Shown: positions 31,625-41,908, counted from the stretch's first letter. The stretch: 64,000 nt of DNA from Pachyseris speciosa (GCA_016490735.1 JAEMWC010000013.1:489501-553500); one strand, 5' to 3'. A program made the numbers and translations. Notes: generated by a model not told the origin, from the letters alone.

Positions 31625-31841
31625 CTGCTTCATTTGTTGCAACCCGCACCTCTGCACTTGTTGGCCCCTCCCCACCTCTATTAAAGGCAGTGATTGCCAT
31701 AGTATAGCTAGTGTAGGGCGTGAGCTTCATGACAGTGTGCTTCGACTTGTTCACTCCTGGTACATTAGTGAAGAACGCATAACTAGGGATAGCACGCCTA
31801 CGCCTCTTCGCGTCAACGCGGCTCTCGCCCCAGTAATAAAT
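31625..31841 (-). pseudogene. L1-C FN3-3 second exon with RRRR site
   Basis: 217 nt, phase 0 to 1, donor GTGAGC. Reads Y-Y-W-G-E-S-R-V-D-A-K-R-R-R-R-A-I-P-S-Y, then A-I-T-A-F-N-R-G-G-E-G-P. Confidence 0.82.
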
Positions 31842-32763
31842 CTATAGATCAAAGCAAAATGGTGGTTTGCAAGCGACGTCAGAAAAAAACTAAAAATAAA
31901 CATTTTGAGTTTTTACCTTCTTCAGGTAAATTACATTTTAAAGATACATTTGCTGGCCTGCTTTCAACTTTGGAAACTACTTTGAAAATAGAGCATTTCA
32001 GTTGAATTTGGAAATTTTCCTCATTGCGTGACATATGGATTGCTTGTGATAGACATGTCACGACACGAAAATATCGATTCGTCTCGTGTTTCGAGTTTTG
32101 AATAACCAATATGTTAAGAGATGTGTCTATACCAATGTTTTCAAGTTTAGCACAGAGGAAAAATGTTTTGAGAGAGCCAAACTAAATTCCAGATGTTTCC
32201 ACTGGATTTCCGGCCGCCATGTTGGTGCCCCTTAGAGGGACACCAACATGGCGTCTCCATACTAAACAGTATAATTTTGAGTGAAACCCTTTGCCGAATA
32301 ACTCGAGTTCGGAATATCGCACAGCCCTGAAACTTGGACAAGATGTTTATTTATTACTTTTCTACAACATCTCGATTTCTTGACTTCATTTATGAATAGT
32401 AAGTGATTTTATTTTTCATTTGCGTGATACTTGCGTGACGTGCTAACCAAGAATAGGAAAACAAATATGTGATTTCTCTTACAACTGAACTCTTGGACAA
32501 AACGGTTGAGAGAGTTACGCTGGGAAGTGTTTCTAAGTGCAAATATAATAATCAACTGCGTTTGGAAGCCCTCCTTCCCCAAATCAATGTTGTTTGCGCC
32601 TCCTAAACGTTGCCCTAGCACTATGAATAGGTGTTGGAAGGAAGACGAAGTTACTTCAGTAGTATTGAGACAGTATTGAGATACGCATTCTGGAGAAGTA
32701 TTTTCCCACGCATTTAAATTACCATGGGAAAAATGAGGCTAAATCGTGGTTTTCTAAGCTAAC

Positions 32764-33102
32764 CCGGTATCCATCTACATTTCCTTTAGATACAGTTACA
32801 GGCCTCCATGAAAGCAGGGCAGTGCGTTCTGTCACAGACATCACAGTAAAGTCTTCTGGTTTTCCATTAGGTGGATTTTGCCCCGAATACGCCCTTACCA
32901 AAGGACTTCTTTTTCCAAGGCCTTCGTCATTTCCCGCTTGGATACTGAACAGCCATAGTTCATAATAACCTGGATCTTGTACTCTAAATTTACCAGTGGT
33001 AGGGTCATCAATTGTTACATCCTTCATCACTTCATCTTTGACTCGACGGTACAGGAGTTTGTAGTATAAACCTGGCGCGTTCCATTCTATTTTTGGCATT
33101 GC
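32764..33102 (-). pseudogene. L1-C FN3-2/FN3-3 exon (open)
   Basis: 339 nt, phase 0-0. M-P-K-I-E-W-N-A-P-G-L-Y-Y, D-P-G-Y-Y-E-L-W, L-L-S-W-R-P-V-T, G-N-V-D-G-Y-R. Donor GTTAGC is weak. Confidence 0.82.
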
Positions 33103-33427
33103 CTGAGAAAATAAACGATAGAAAACGGCAACTATGTTTCAGAATATGACATTGTTATTATTATTATTGCCATTATTATAACATTGCTCTTATTATTAGC
33201 GTAATTATGGTCAGTATATGTCACTGTCGCTGTCCCTGCCACTGTCACTGTCACTGCCGCTGCCACTGCCACTGTTATGGTCATTGTCATTATCATTGCC
33301 AAGAGAAGAAATGAAACACACATAAAATTCTAAACAACCGAACTACAAAGGAAGCTGGTAGCTGGAGTAAGTGCTCTCTTTATGTTCCTGACCGAATGTA
33401 GTTACCGCTAATCTTGAACCTACTTAC

Positions 33428-33498
33428 TGTCCAAGTAACATACAGCATCCACGCCTTCTTAGCAACTCCCCTGAGGTTGTCCAGCCATTTATCTGGAA
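33428..33498 (-). pseudogene. L1-C FN3-2 first exon (open)
   Basis: 71 nt, phase 1 to 0. P-D-K-W-L-D-N-L-R-G-V-A. Its length is the reference that shows L1-A is one base short. Confidence 0.8.
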
Positions 33499-33777
33499 CT
33501 TTTATCAGAATAATAAAATGCCGGAACTGTTACCACAAAATGTTCAAGATTTCCCGATACCTAAAAGAGCACAAACTTTAATCTGAACCACTAGAAGAAC
33601 GCTAAAGGGAAGTAAAGGTGCACTCATTAACTAAATATCCATATTTCTGCTCGGGCATTAAACCTCCCCTTCCCCTCCCCTTCCCCTCACCCCCCCCCCC
33701 CCCTCCCCCCGCCCATGCACACACACATCTCCCTTCCTCAGTCTGGATAATGTCAAACAATAGCTAGTTGGGTATAC

Positions 33778-34083
33778 CTCCACGTGGTGTTTTGCAGGGT
33801 GTGGTTGTAGGTAAACTGGCGCGGCCGGGTCCAAAGCGGTTCGCGGCTTTCATCCGGAAATAAAGCGTTGCCCATCCGGTCAGATTCAAGGACAAAGACG
33901 TCGCGTTGGACCTTATGACATTTGCGATGACTCGAAATACATCACCAGAGTGGTTCGACTTTTGCTCAATCAGAAAATGTGTTATTGAGGTGCTCTTGAA
34001 TGCATCAGAGATCCATGTGAGAGTTGTCTGACGATCAGAGCAGTTCGTCGATAAGGTAAGATTTGTCGGGAGCTCGGGAACAC
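33778..34083 (-). pseudogene. L1-C FN3-1 exon (open)
   Basis: 306 nt, phase 1-1, same length as in L1-A. L-P-T-N-L, T-L-T-W-I, I-T-H-F-L-I-E-Q, F-R-M-K-A-A-N-R-F-G-P-G. Donor GTATAC. Confidence 0.82.
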
Positions 34084-34842
34084 CTAACCAAAAGGGCAAT
34101 TCTTTTTAGTTTTGGTAAAACTATTCTTAAACCACCGGTTCCCGTGGGGGGGGGGGGGGTGTACTCCCATAAATTTCGGATAGGTGTGTGCCGCGAAGGG
34201 TGTGAAACCCTGACCCTACTTAAGGATGAAGCAAACGAAAATTGATACCCTATTTAAGGCCCAGACCCGAAAAACCCGAAAAGAATCGGCGTGAAACAAA
34301 TTAAAGCTGAATTCAGCGGGCTAAAAAGGAATGATCCAAACAATGGCTCACCGCCGCGGAAAAACACCAAAAGCGAGGGACTCGCATGAAGGTGATCGAC
34401 GAGAAGTGGTTCTACCTTAAACTAGTCACGTCGATACTTGATAAACAGATCATAGGATTCCTGGCAAAATTCTAGTAGCTTTAAATACTATCGATATCAT
34501 TGAATTTCAACTTTCAGATATTAATCGTTTTGCAATACTGTCATATTTGAAGTTGAACTTGAAAACCAGCTGATCATGAAATTCAGAACTAGTAAGAAAC
34601 AGCACCTGGATAATATTGGGTGACGTATCTAAGCTTCAAAGGCTCTTCTAGTTTTCGTTCGCTTCCAAAAGGAGAGCTTAAGTTCCATGGATAGCCTTTC
34701 ATTTGGTTACTAAGCAGTCTATGATGATTTTTTTGTTTAGCCTACACTAGGCACCACGTGGGTGAAGCCATGATCAAGGGAAGGAAGACGGGTGAGGAAG
34801 ACCTGGCGATTGAAACACGGCGGCAATTGTCCATTGATTTAC

Positions 34843-35130
34843 CTTCAATTTCAATAGTAGCAGATGCCTGGTCTTGTGATTTGTGTGGCTCCGTTGGGTA
34901 CGGAAAACAGGTATAGACACCAGCGTCATGAAATGTCATGTCGGAGATTGTTAGAAAATTTTGTGATTCTCGCCATTCGATCTTCTCATTGTAGTCTATG
35001 ACTTAGTTGTCTTTTTACCAGTAGTAAAGAAGTCCTAGTGAGGAGTCAGCTTCTGCCTCGCATCGGAGATCTATACGGGCGCCTTCATTAACCTTGTTGT
35101 CTTTTGGAAGTACAGTAATCTTTGCCTTGC
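34843..35130 (-). pseudogene. L1-C last Ig exon with two stop codons
   Basis: 288 nt like both homologs. After Y-Y-W come TAA (35015-35017) and, three codons on, TAA (35003-35005), where L1-B reads W-M-K-D-G. The rest is well conserved (E-W-R-E-S-Q-N, D-A-G-V-Y-T-C). Confidence 0.88.
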
Positions 35131-35493
35131 CTAAAGTACAAGATAAACGTTGTTAAAGATTCAATTTGCAAGAGGTTAACTGGCTGTAAATAAGCTTCTT
35201 TGGCTACGGATGACGAGGATTAAAATGGATCGCAACTTGAAAAATTGGGCAAAATTGTTGTCTTCCCCTTAAGTGTTGTGGGTTATTAATAGGAATCATA
35301 AAGATAAAGACTTGTTTTCTTTTTTTCTTTTTCCTTTTTTTTTTTTTTTTTTTTGAGAAATAACTTGATGTCCTACGTTTGGTGTTCTAAGTAAATTTTC
35401 CCCTGAAACGTAAAAAGTCACTATGAAGTAGCTCCTTTAACTGTATCAAACAATACACGGAGCATGAAATAGGCAAAGGAATTTGGAACTTCC

Positions 35494-35633
35494 CCAGAAC
35501 ATGGATCCAAGTGGACGACACAATCATGCCATGCTTGTTACTAGCCACACATTGGTAAATTCCATCCTCTGTGAAGCTTACATCTTTAAAATACAACTTG
35601 TTGCCCACCGCTGTTATCTTGCTCTCGCCAACA
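35494..35633 (-). pseudogene. L1-C Ig, second-half exon, lost donor
   Basis: 140 nt, same as L1-B 62272-62411. Reads G-N-K-L-Y-F-K-D-V, D-G-I-Y-Q-C-V-A-S-N-K-H-G. At the expected donor the sequence is GGAAGT, whereas L1-B has GTAAGT, so normal splicing should fail. Confidence 0.82.
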
Positions 35634-36180
35634 CTGTGTCAAGCAGGGAAAATGAGAACTATGACTTACTGATATTTCATTTCAAATACTTTTATCAATC
35701 CATGCCACTTTTCCGATGAAAGGTACTACATACAAGCTTTTAACTCTATGTGGAAAAAATACTTCTGGAAAACGTTTTTTATTCTTTGCGGTGCTTATTG
35801 TATGCAACACAAACCTCTTGGTGGTTCCAAATTTAGACATTAAACGACAGAGATCGAGTTCTCTTTTGTCGCGAGGCAAATTAACTCCCGCATATATGGT
35901 TCCATACCATATAGGGACCGCGGAACCTTTAAGTTATCGGTCAGACGCTCAACTAATGAAGTTGAGATGACAAGTTGTGAGCAGGTCTGCGGTGCTGTAT
36001 AATTAACCCTTATTAATTCCACGATCTTTACTCCAGGATGGCACCATATGATATTAGAATATAGCACAATTATTTCAACTTCGACAAGCAGAAGTAGAAT
36101 TTTTCTAATCAAAAACAGCCACGAAATACTTCCAGATATTGTCGTCCACACTTTGAAGCAACGATTAGCGTAATAACGTG

Positions 36181-36345
36181 GTATAATGGCTGATATCCCG
36201 TGACCTACGAGGCTATCAAGACTTCGGAATTGAGTTATCTATTGATCCAGTTCCCAACAACTCTATAATTTTACGAAAATACACAACGTTTTCGATTTTG
36301 AAAAACATGTTTCGACAGTTCTTCTGTCATCATCAGTTGAAATGT
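36181..36345 (-). mobile_element. PLE-like terminal remnant
   Basis: Minus strand carries a hammerhead-like motif (36309-36336) next to a segment that recurs at 45817-45897 and 54345-54550. It lies in an L1-C intron. Confidence 0.45.
36306..36340 (-). ncRNA. Hammerhead-like motif (degenerate)
   Basis: Minus strand: CTGATGA, then a GACAG/CTGTC hairpin, then GAAAC followed by the palindrome ACATGT. Minimal hammerheads of PLEs are known to have such a short stem III. Stem I is weak. Confidence 0.45.
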
Positions 36346-36536
36346 ATACAAAGTATAACGTTGAATTTATAGTGAAAGGAAGGCCAATAAGATCTAAAAA
36401 AAAACAACAAAAGGAACACGGCAATGTATACCATTACAAAGAGAGTATCCATTGTCAAGACATGTTTTCCTTTTGTTGTTGTTATGTCTAATTAGCATTC
36501 TGCGTGACGTCTGAATCGGTCTTTTAAATAACTCAC

Positions 36537-36671
36537 GTTGGGGTGGATAGTGGCCGCCCATCTCTGTACCACGAAAACGATGGCAGGGGGACTGCTGTAA
36601 CATCACAGGTTATTGTTCCATATCCATTCACACCAGTGGTCATGCTGCTTTTTGGAGGGCAAGATGTCCAT
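36537..36671 (-). pseudogene. L1-C Ig, first-half exon
   Basis: 135 nt, phase 2-2, acceptor TTTCCCAG, donor GTGAGT. Reads S-C-P-P-K-S-S, G-T-I-T-C-D-V, F-S-W-Y-R-D-G. Its L1-B counterpart lies beyond the right edge of the window. Confidence 0.75.
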
Positions 36672-36974
36672 CTGGGAAAAACTAAAAGTATTTTTTCCTT
36701 GTAAGTATAGCAAAATTTCTTTCGATTCTCATTGAAATATTACAAATTAATCAGTGAACATCTTTACACACAGGGTAGCTACTACGAAATTGACTCGTAA
36801 TTTTTTCAGCAAACACATATTTTTTAAAAACACTGGAAAATACTTTAGCAAGGACCACCGTTGCAAAATAGAAGAGCCGGATCCTGTAATAGATCTAACC
36901 AGCTATAAAATTGTAAACTAGAAAACGGTAAAAAACAAGCAAGGCTGGTTACACGGCTAGGAATAGATATATCT

Positions 36975-37357
36975 AAACCAATATTTCGGAAAGCACAGCC
37001 TTCCTTCATCATGGTGTTACATATTATGACCCTAAGATGAAACGACGTTACAATTTAAAAAAGTTGTAGATGTAACATGATATTATAATAAAGGTAAACA
37101 ATACAACCGCGTAAAATAAAAAACGTTACAGTTTGAAAATTGGAAAAAAACGTAACATGAAAACAGAAAGAAAGGTAATATATTTCTTCTTTTCTGTTGA
37201 TTCCTAACGGTTCAAGAGTTTGACCTCTATCAATTAGATATGCTTCTCTGGCTCTTCATACAGCGTCACGATTAGATTTCGACAGTTCTGGTGTAATTAA
37301 TTGCATGTCAGAAGCGCTGTGACCGTTAGAGAGAAAATGTTCTGATACTGATCTCGT
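36975..37357 (-). mobile_element. PLE 3' remnant: GIY-YIG C-terminal fragment and hammerhead-like end
   Basis: Minus strand 37357 to 37172 reads S-V-S-E-H-F-L-S-N-G-H-S, L-I-T-P-E-L, then an in-frame TGA, then R-E-A-Y-L-I-D-R-G-Q-T-L-E-P-L-G-I-N: the C-terminal part of a PLE-type GIY-YIG endonuclease. Downstream (37015-36975) TGATGA, a GGAAGG/CTTTCC hairpin, GAAAT and palindromic AATATT resemble the terminal ribozyme. Confidence 0.6.
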
Positions 37358-37408
37358 TTTCTGTTTAATAAAACCAGAGACAGGCAGAAAGATAAGTTTG
37401 ATAACCTA

Positions 37409-39112
37409 TTGCTCGAGAAACAGTCCTCTGTTTCATCGACTAGAACACCTCATGTCGACATAACACCTCAAGTCGACAAATCCAAATGGGTTATCAACTT
37501 ATCCTCCAGGTCCTTAAGTGACCCCGAGGTGTCTTTACTACAGAAAGGGTTAAATTTCGCTGTAACACCTAGTAGCATCCCAGCGACTGAGATAATTGCT
37601 AAAGTGGAGTCTGCCATAAGACCACTTGACGCAGAAGAGGCCGACACTGTCAGGAGAAGCGTGAACTCTATTCTCCAACGGGCTAAGCCTCCCAAACCTA
37701 ACATTACCAGGGAGATGCGACATGCACTCAAGGGTTTGAAAGGGGATGCCTCCATCATGATTCTCCCAGCAGATAAAGGTCGTGCCAGTGTAGTGCTAGA
37801 TAAGAACACCTATCATGATAAGATGAAGGCACTGATTGAGACTGGTCCATACCGACTTCTTAAGAAGGACCCAACGGACCGCTTAACCCGAAAGTTGACT
37901 GAAAAACTTCTGAGCCTGAAGCGAGGAGGAAACTTGACAGATTCTGTGTATAACAAGATCAGGCCCAAGCATAAGCAACCACCTAGAATTTATGGCCTTC
38001 CCAAGATACACAAGGCCAACACACCGCTGAGACCTATAGTCTCTTGTGTGAACACCTTTGCTTATGATCTTTCTTCCTACTTAGCCGATGTATTATCTCC
38101 CCTAACAGGGAACTCAGAGTACACAGTTGACAACTCAGCTCATTTTGTGTCCATTGTGAACGGTGAAAGGGTACTAGAAAACGAGATCATGGTGTCTTTT
38201 GACGTAGTGTCTCTGTTTACGAACGTTCCAATCGAAGGAGCAGTACAGACTGCACTGCGAAAACTAGAAGCTGACCCGTGCCTTGCCAATCGCACGACTT
38301 TAACACCTACGCAGATTGCAGAACTCTTGAGTTTCGTTCTTAGATCCACATACTTCCAGTATGATGGACTGATTTACGAACAGCAAGAAGGAGCAGCCAT
38401 GGGTAGCCCGGTATCCGCAGTGATAGCTAACCTCTACATGGAGGGTTTTGAGGAGCAAGCTTTGACATCGACGCCCTGTACACCTAAGATCTGGAAACGC
38501 TATGTGGATGACACCTTTACCATCTTAAATCGTGACAAAGTTGACTCGTTCTTACAACACCTCAATAGTCAACAGCCGACGATCCGTTTCACAATGGGAA
38601 CTGAGAATGACAACTCAATTCCCTTCCTTGATACATTGATCATCAAGGATTCGAACGGATACCTCTCTACCAGTGTTTACAGAAAGCCTACACACACTGA
38701 CCAGTACCTAGCGTATGATTCACGCCACCCACAATCTGTAAAACGCGGTATTGTCAAGTGCCTGTACGATCGATCTAAACACCTCATAACAAAACCATCA
38801 GTTATCTCTCATGAAAAGAAACACCTCTCATCGGTCCTTGTTTCCAACGGTTATCCGTTTTCGTTTGTAAAAAATCTTACGAAAACCAAGGGACGAACAA
38901 CCACTAAAGAACCTGAACCCCAAATTAAATCTACTGTGGTTCTGCCGTACGTCAAAGGCACATCGGAGGCTCTTCGCCGTTGCCTACAACAACAAGGCAT
39001 ACGGACTGTTTTCAGATCTGACACAACTCTTAGATCACACCTAGTGCGACCTAAGGACATTGTCGATCCAGTAAAACAAGACGGAGTAGTCTACAAGATT
39101 CCCTGCGAATGA
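37409..39112 (+). CDS. PLE reverse transcriptase
   Basis: 567-residue frame. Motifs: P-A-D-K-G-R-A-S-V-V (about residue 119), I-Y-G-L-P-K-I-H-K (about 198), L-R-P-I-V-S-C, V-S-F-D-V-V-S-L-F-T-N-V-P (catalytic Asp, about 266), G-A-A-M-G-S-P-V-S (about 333), R-Y-V-D-D-T-F (catalytic Y-x-D-D, about 367), P-F-L-D-T-L, V-Y-R-K-P-T-H-T-D. This pattern is that of Penelope-like RTs, related to telomerase RT. It ends at TGA (39110-39112) directly after P-C-E, where the expected second Cys of a C-x-C before G-K-V-Y-I-G is lost. The Met at 37409 may not be the true start. Confidence 0.88.
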   Translation: MLEKQSSVSSTRTPHVDITPQVDKSKWVINLSSRSLSDPEVSLLQKGLNFAVTPSSIPATEIIAKVESAIRPLDAEEADTVRRSVNSILQRAKPPKPNITREMRHALKGLKGDASIMILPADKGRASVVLDKNTYHDKMKALIETGPYRLLKKDPTDRLTRKLTEKLLSLKRGGNLTDSVYNKIRPKHKQPPRIYGLPKIHKANTPLRPIVSCVNTFAYDLSSYLADVLSPLTGNSEYTVDNSAHFVSIVNGERVLENEIMVSFDVVSLFTNVPIEGAVQTALRKLEADPCLANRTTLTPTQIAELLSFVLRSTYFQYDGLIYEQQEGAAMGSPVSAVIANLYMEGFEEQALTSTPCTPKIWKRYVDDTFTILNRDKVDSFLQHLNSQQPTIRFTMGTENDNSIPFLDTLIIKDSNGYLSTSVYRKPTHTDQYLAYDSRHPQSVKRGIVKCLYDRSKHLITKPSVISHEKKHLSSVLVSNGYPFSFVKNLTKTKGRTTTKEPEPQIKSTVVLPYVKGTSEALRRCLQQQGIRTVFRSDTTLRSHLVRPKDIVDPVKQDGVVYKIPCE

Positions 39113-39394
39113 GGTAAGGTTTATATTGGAGAGACGGGAAGATCTATGCATGAACGGATTAAGGAACACGATAGAGACATATGGCTTGCTCGAACCCAAT
39201 CCTCCGCCGTTTCAGAACACCACAACAACCGATCAGTACCAAAGCGGACCGCTGAGGGAACAATTTCTAGTCTGAACGACAAGGATCGAAATCCTCCAAT
39301 CAACAAGAGCCTAAGCGAGGATCGAAATGCACCAATCACCACCAGCCACGGTGCTTCTTATACTCACACGCAGCCAGTCGACACCATCGCCTGA
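39113..39394 (+). pseudogene. PLE GIY-YIG endonuclease remnant
   Basis: In frame after the TGA: G-K-V-Y-I-G-E-T-G-R-S, R-I-K-E-H-D-R-D-I, S-A-V-S-E-H, then N-N-R-S-V-P-K-R-T-A-E-G-T to a TGA at 39392. The GIY-YIG core is present in V-Y-I-G but the domain is short: the later conserved part seen in the 37172-37357 remnant is not found. Confidence 0.75.
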
Positions 39395-39430
39395 TGAAGA
39401 CCAGCAGTATAGCGGTCGAAACGTCGCGAT
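39386..39430 (+). ncRNA. Minimal hammerhead ribozyme motif of PLE
   Basis: Stem I ATCGC (39386-39390) pairs with GCGAT (39426-39430). Core CTGATGA (39391-39397), stem II GACC/GGTC (39399-39402 with 39414-39417), GAAA (39418-39421), cleavage triplet GTC (39423-39425). Stem III would be only the self-complementary ACGT, as in the dimer-forming minimal hammerheads known from PLEs. Confidence 0.75.
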
Positions 39431-39647
39431 CCACATCTTTGTGACTCAATCGTGAGACAAAAGATTAACTCAGCTATCATTTGAAACCACGATGACAAAC
39501 ACCTTTCATAATAAATTTTCTGCCTGTTCGGGTTAAGTCATTGATTAAAAAATAAATAAATAAAAACACCTCTCACCTGTTCCAGTTAAAATTTCTCTGA
39601 TATTCAAAAGCTTTTGGTCACTATTAGGTTGTTCTGACTTTTGTTAA

Positions 39648-40834
39648 AGGCCCATTGTCACCCTTGATACATCGCGCGCCGCGACCGTTAATTCTTAAAT
39701 TTCGTGTAACACGAAATTACTCAGACTTCGAAGCTCTTGTTTTATCGCTCTTGTTTTATCGCATCGTGGACAAATCTCCAAACTTACGGTCGTAAATATG
39801 TTCTCTGTTTATTCTTCGTTTTCCTTGTATTATTTTGGGACCGTTTTGTATGTATGTAAATTTTGGCCCGTGTAAAGTCAAAAGAGTCAGTGTGGCATAG
39901 TCGGTAGCGGTAACTTCGCAGCGTCGTTTTGTCGGCAAAGTGAGGTTCAAGGCGGAGGATTTACAGAGCCTCGTTGTTCAAGTTTGGTGCTTTTTACCTC
40001 GAAGCTTTCAAGAATTTGGTGACCTTGTTGGAGCCGACTCACTGCGATTTGGAAACTGATTTGATGGCGAGTATTAAAAATTATACGTGTCTGGATGTTT
40101 GATGTTTTTCATGTAGCTCGAGGTCAATTTGTGTAATGGGTTGTGCAGCTTTGGTCAACTCTTCAGTGTTTTTAATCGGACTTGTCGCTAAGTCTTTTAT
40201 CGACTTCTATTTTTATGCCCCATCGGGCATTCTAGCTTTACGTTCGACCAGTTCGCAGCTTGCCTAAACTGCGTGATAATTAATTTCTCTTTCTCGCCGA
40301 GATGTCGGTGATCGATGAGGACCATAAACCGCGTTTGTTTCCTCCCGTGTTTTAATGCGGAGTTCAACCTTTTCCTCCTTTTGTCAAGCCGCATGGTCGA
40401 CCGTATTTTGAACACAATATAAAGCGAAAGGACAGCAGAATTGAATGAGAACGTGAGTATTTTTCTTACTGCAAATTTGAAACCATTACCCGACAATAAA
40501 TATTTTCTTGCGGATATTTTGTCACCATCCTCGGCAAATAATCAGCAAGTTTATATAAAGTTTTATCAATAACGGATCGCTCTATACTTTGCTGTTTTGA
40601 TTTTCAATCTGTGAACGGATTGTTCACGGTTTCAATGAAGAAATATGAAGAAATATGCAAGTTAAATTTGTAGCCATTTGTTTTGCGTAACCGGCGACAA
40701 GTGACAACTCGGCGCGATGAACCAGATCAAAAGCCCGATAAAAATAATTGACCAATCAGAGGCATCATTTAACAATGGCGCGATTTCAAAACAAAAACAA
40801 ACGACCGCGTTGGATCAAGGGTGATAATGGGCCT
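39648..40834. mobile_element. Non-autonomous DNA element with TTAA duplication
   Basis: 1187 bp. Ends AGGCCCATTGTCACCCTTGA and inverted TCAAGGGTGATAATGGGCCT, flanked by TTAA at 39644-39647 and 40835-40838. No transposase frame. The TTAA duplication is typical of piggyBac-like elements. A shorter element with related ends is at 63582-63899. Confidence 0.75.
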
Positions 40835-41876
40835 TTAAGCTTGTGTTTCGTGTACCGGGATTACTAATTTGTTCATTACAAAAGGCAACCAAAAACTGTT
40901 TTATCTGATAAGACTCTAATAAGAATATCGTATTCCCGAACATTGAGACGGCACGAGAGAATGATTTAGACTCCCGCTACAGCACAGGTGGCTCAAGCTC
41001 GATATATTAGCATCTGTACTGTACTGTATCACGCAAGAGACGAAATATAAGGATTTGTATGGGGAAAACGGTTTTCCTCAAAACTCAAAAAATATTTACG
41101 ATTTCAAATTAAAAAAAAATAGCTTACCTTGCTTCAGTCTTGTGTTTCTTTGTCTCGGGTACGGATTCTGGGTCGATTAAGAGCCATTTAGGTGGTTTTT
41201 GGTCCCTTTTCTTTTTTCTATATATATCCTTTCCCAAGGTTGGGGACCGCCGCAGCCGCCGAACGGAGATCAGCGAAGGAAAAGGCCATAAATTCGCTCC
41301 CAAGACTTCGATTGCCTCGAAATTCCACGTAGATCACGGACGATACCTTCGCTACCCATTCGTCTTCCTGATTCTAGCAGCTTGTACACTGAGAAGGAAT
41401 TAAGGGCCGCCAAAGTGTGCAAACATTTCCTTCGGACCTCATCGGATGAGGCTTTATTTTCAACCCGCGTTACCGAAACCGTTGGAAGATCGCTTAGCGA
41501 CCCGGCCTAAGACTCAAATTACTCATACTCGGGTTGGGTGACGGTCTCTTGCTTTTAATGTTGCTTTGAGCAAAAGACTGTCATCCGCTTGGGTCACCTG
41601 TGGTTACAGGAATTCTCATATGCTCAAAGACTCTTCGTTGTTGCTGTGTAAAAAATTTCGCTTTCATTGGCTGATACTTTATGTTTTCACGTATCTGAAT
41701 GCTAAGTTAGGTAAACAAATGATCGTGGTGTGTTCTGTTCAATCAAGCGTAACGCGCTGAGAAATAAAGATAATCAACTCCAGTGAAACACACAATACTT
41801 TATTTCAAAGTACCTAGTATAGATATTAACAAAAAGGAAACCCAGAGGTTAACCCTATATTAAGGATCTACTAGCA

Positions 41877-41908
<32 letters not shown>

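Larger units (their letters stand above)
24844..36671 (-). pseudogene. L1-C: decayed L1-family gene, 5'-truncated
   Basis: Minus-strand remnant with exons at 36537-36671, 35494-35633, 34843-35130, 33778-34083, 33428-33498, 32764-33102, 31625-31841, 30870-31157, 30347-30469, 29582-29750, 28432-28563, 25660-25732 and 24844-24919 or 24934. The order and phases match L1-B, its closest relative (for example P-A-K-P-N-K-P-N-V-E-G in both). Lesions: two in-frame TAA codons in one Ig exon, a GG instead of a GT donor, a 23-nt deletion in FN3-5, no exon matching L1-B 61212-61487, and no sequence upstream of 36671, where PLE remnants begin. Several other exons are fully open, so decay may be recent; a truncated product is not excluded. 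Confidence 0.85.
37376..39430 (+). mobile_element. Penelope-like element, nearly complete RT, nonsense codon before GIY-YIG
   Basis: Single PLE copy on the plus strand, inserted between the L1 genes. It contains the RT frame (37409-39112), a GIY-YIG remnant (39113-39394) and a hammerhead motif at its 3' end (39386-39430). The 5' end is not clear: the coding frame continues upstream of 37409 (K-T-R-D-R-Q-K-D-K-F-D) and is joined at about 37370 to the minus-strand remnant. Confidence 0.85.

Noticed and set aside
39890..39960. tRNA-like block (TGGCATAGTCGG, GAGGTTCAAGG)
   Set aside because: A- and B-box-like strings are weak and no cloverleaf could be drawn by eye; left inside the TTAA element.
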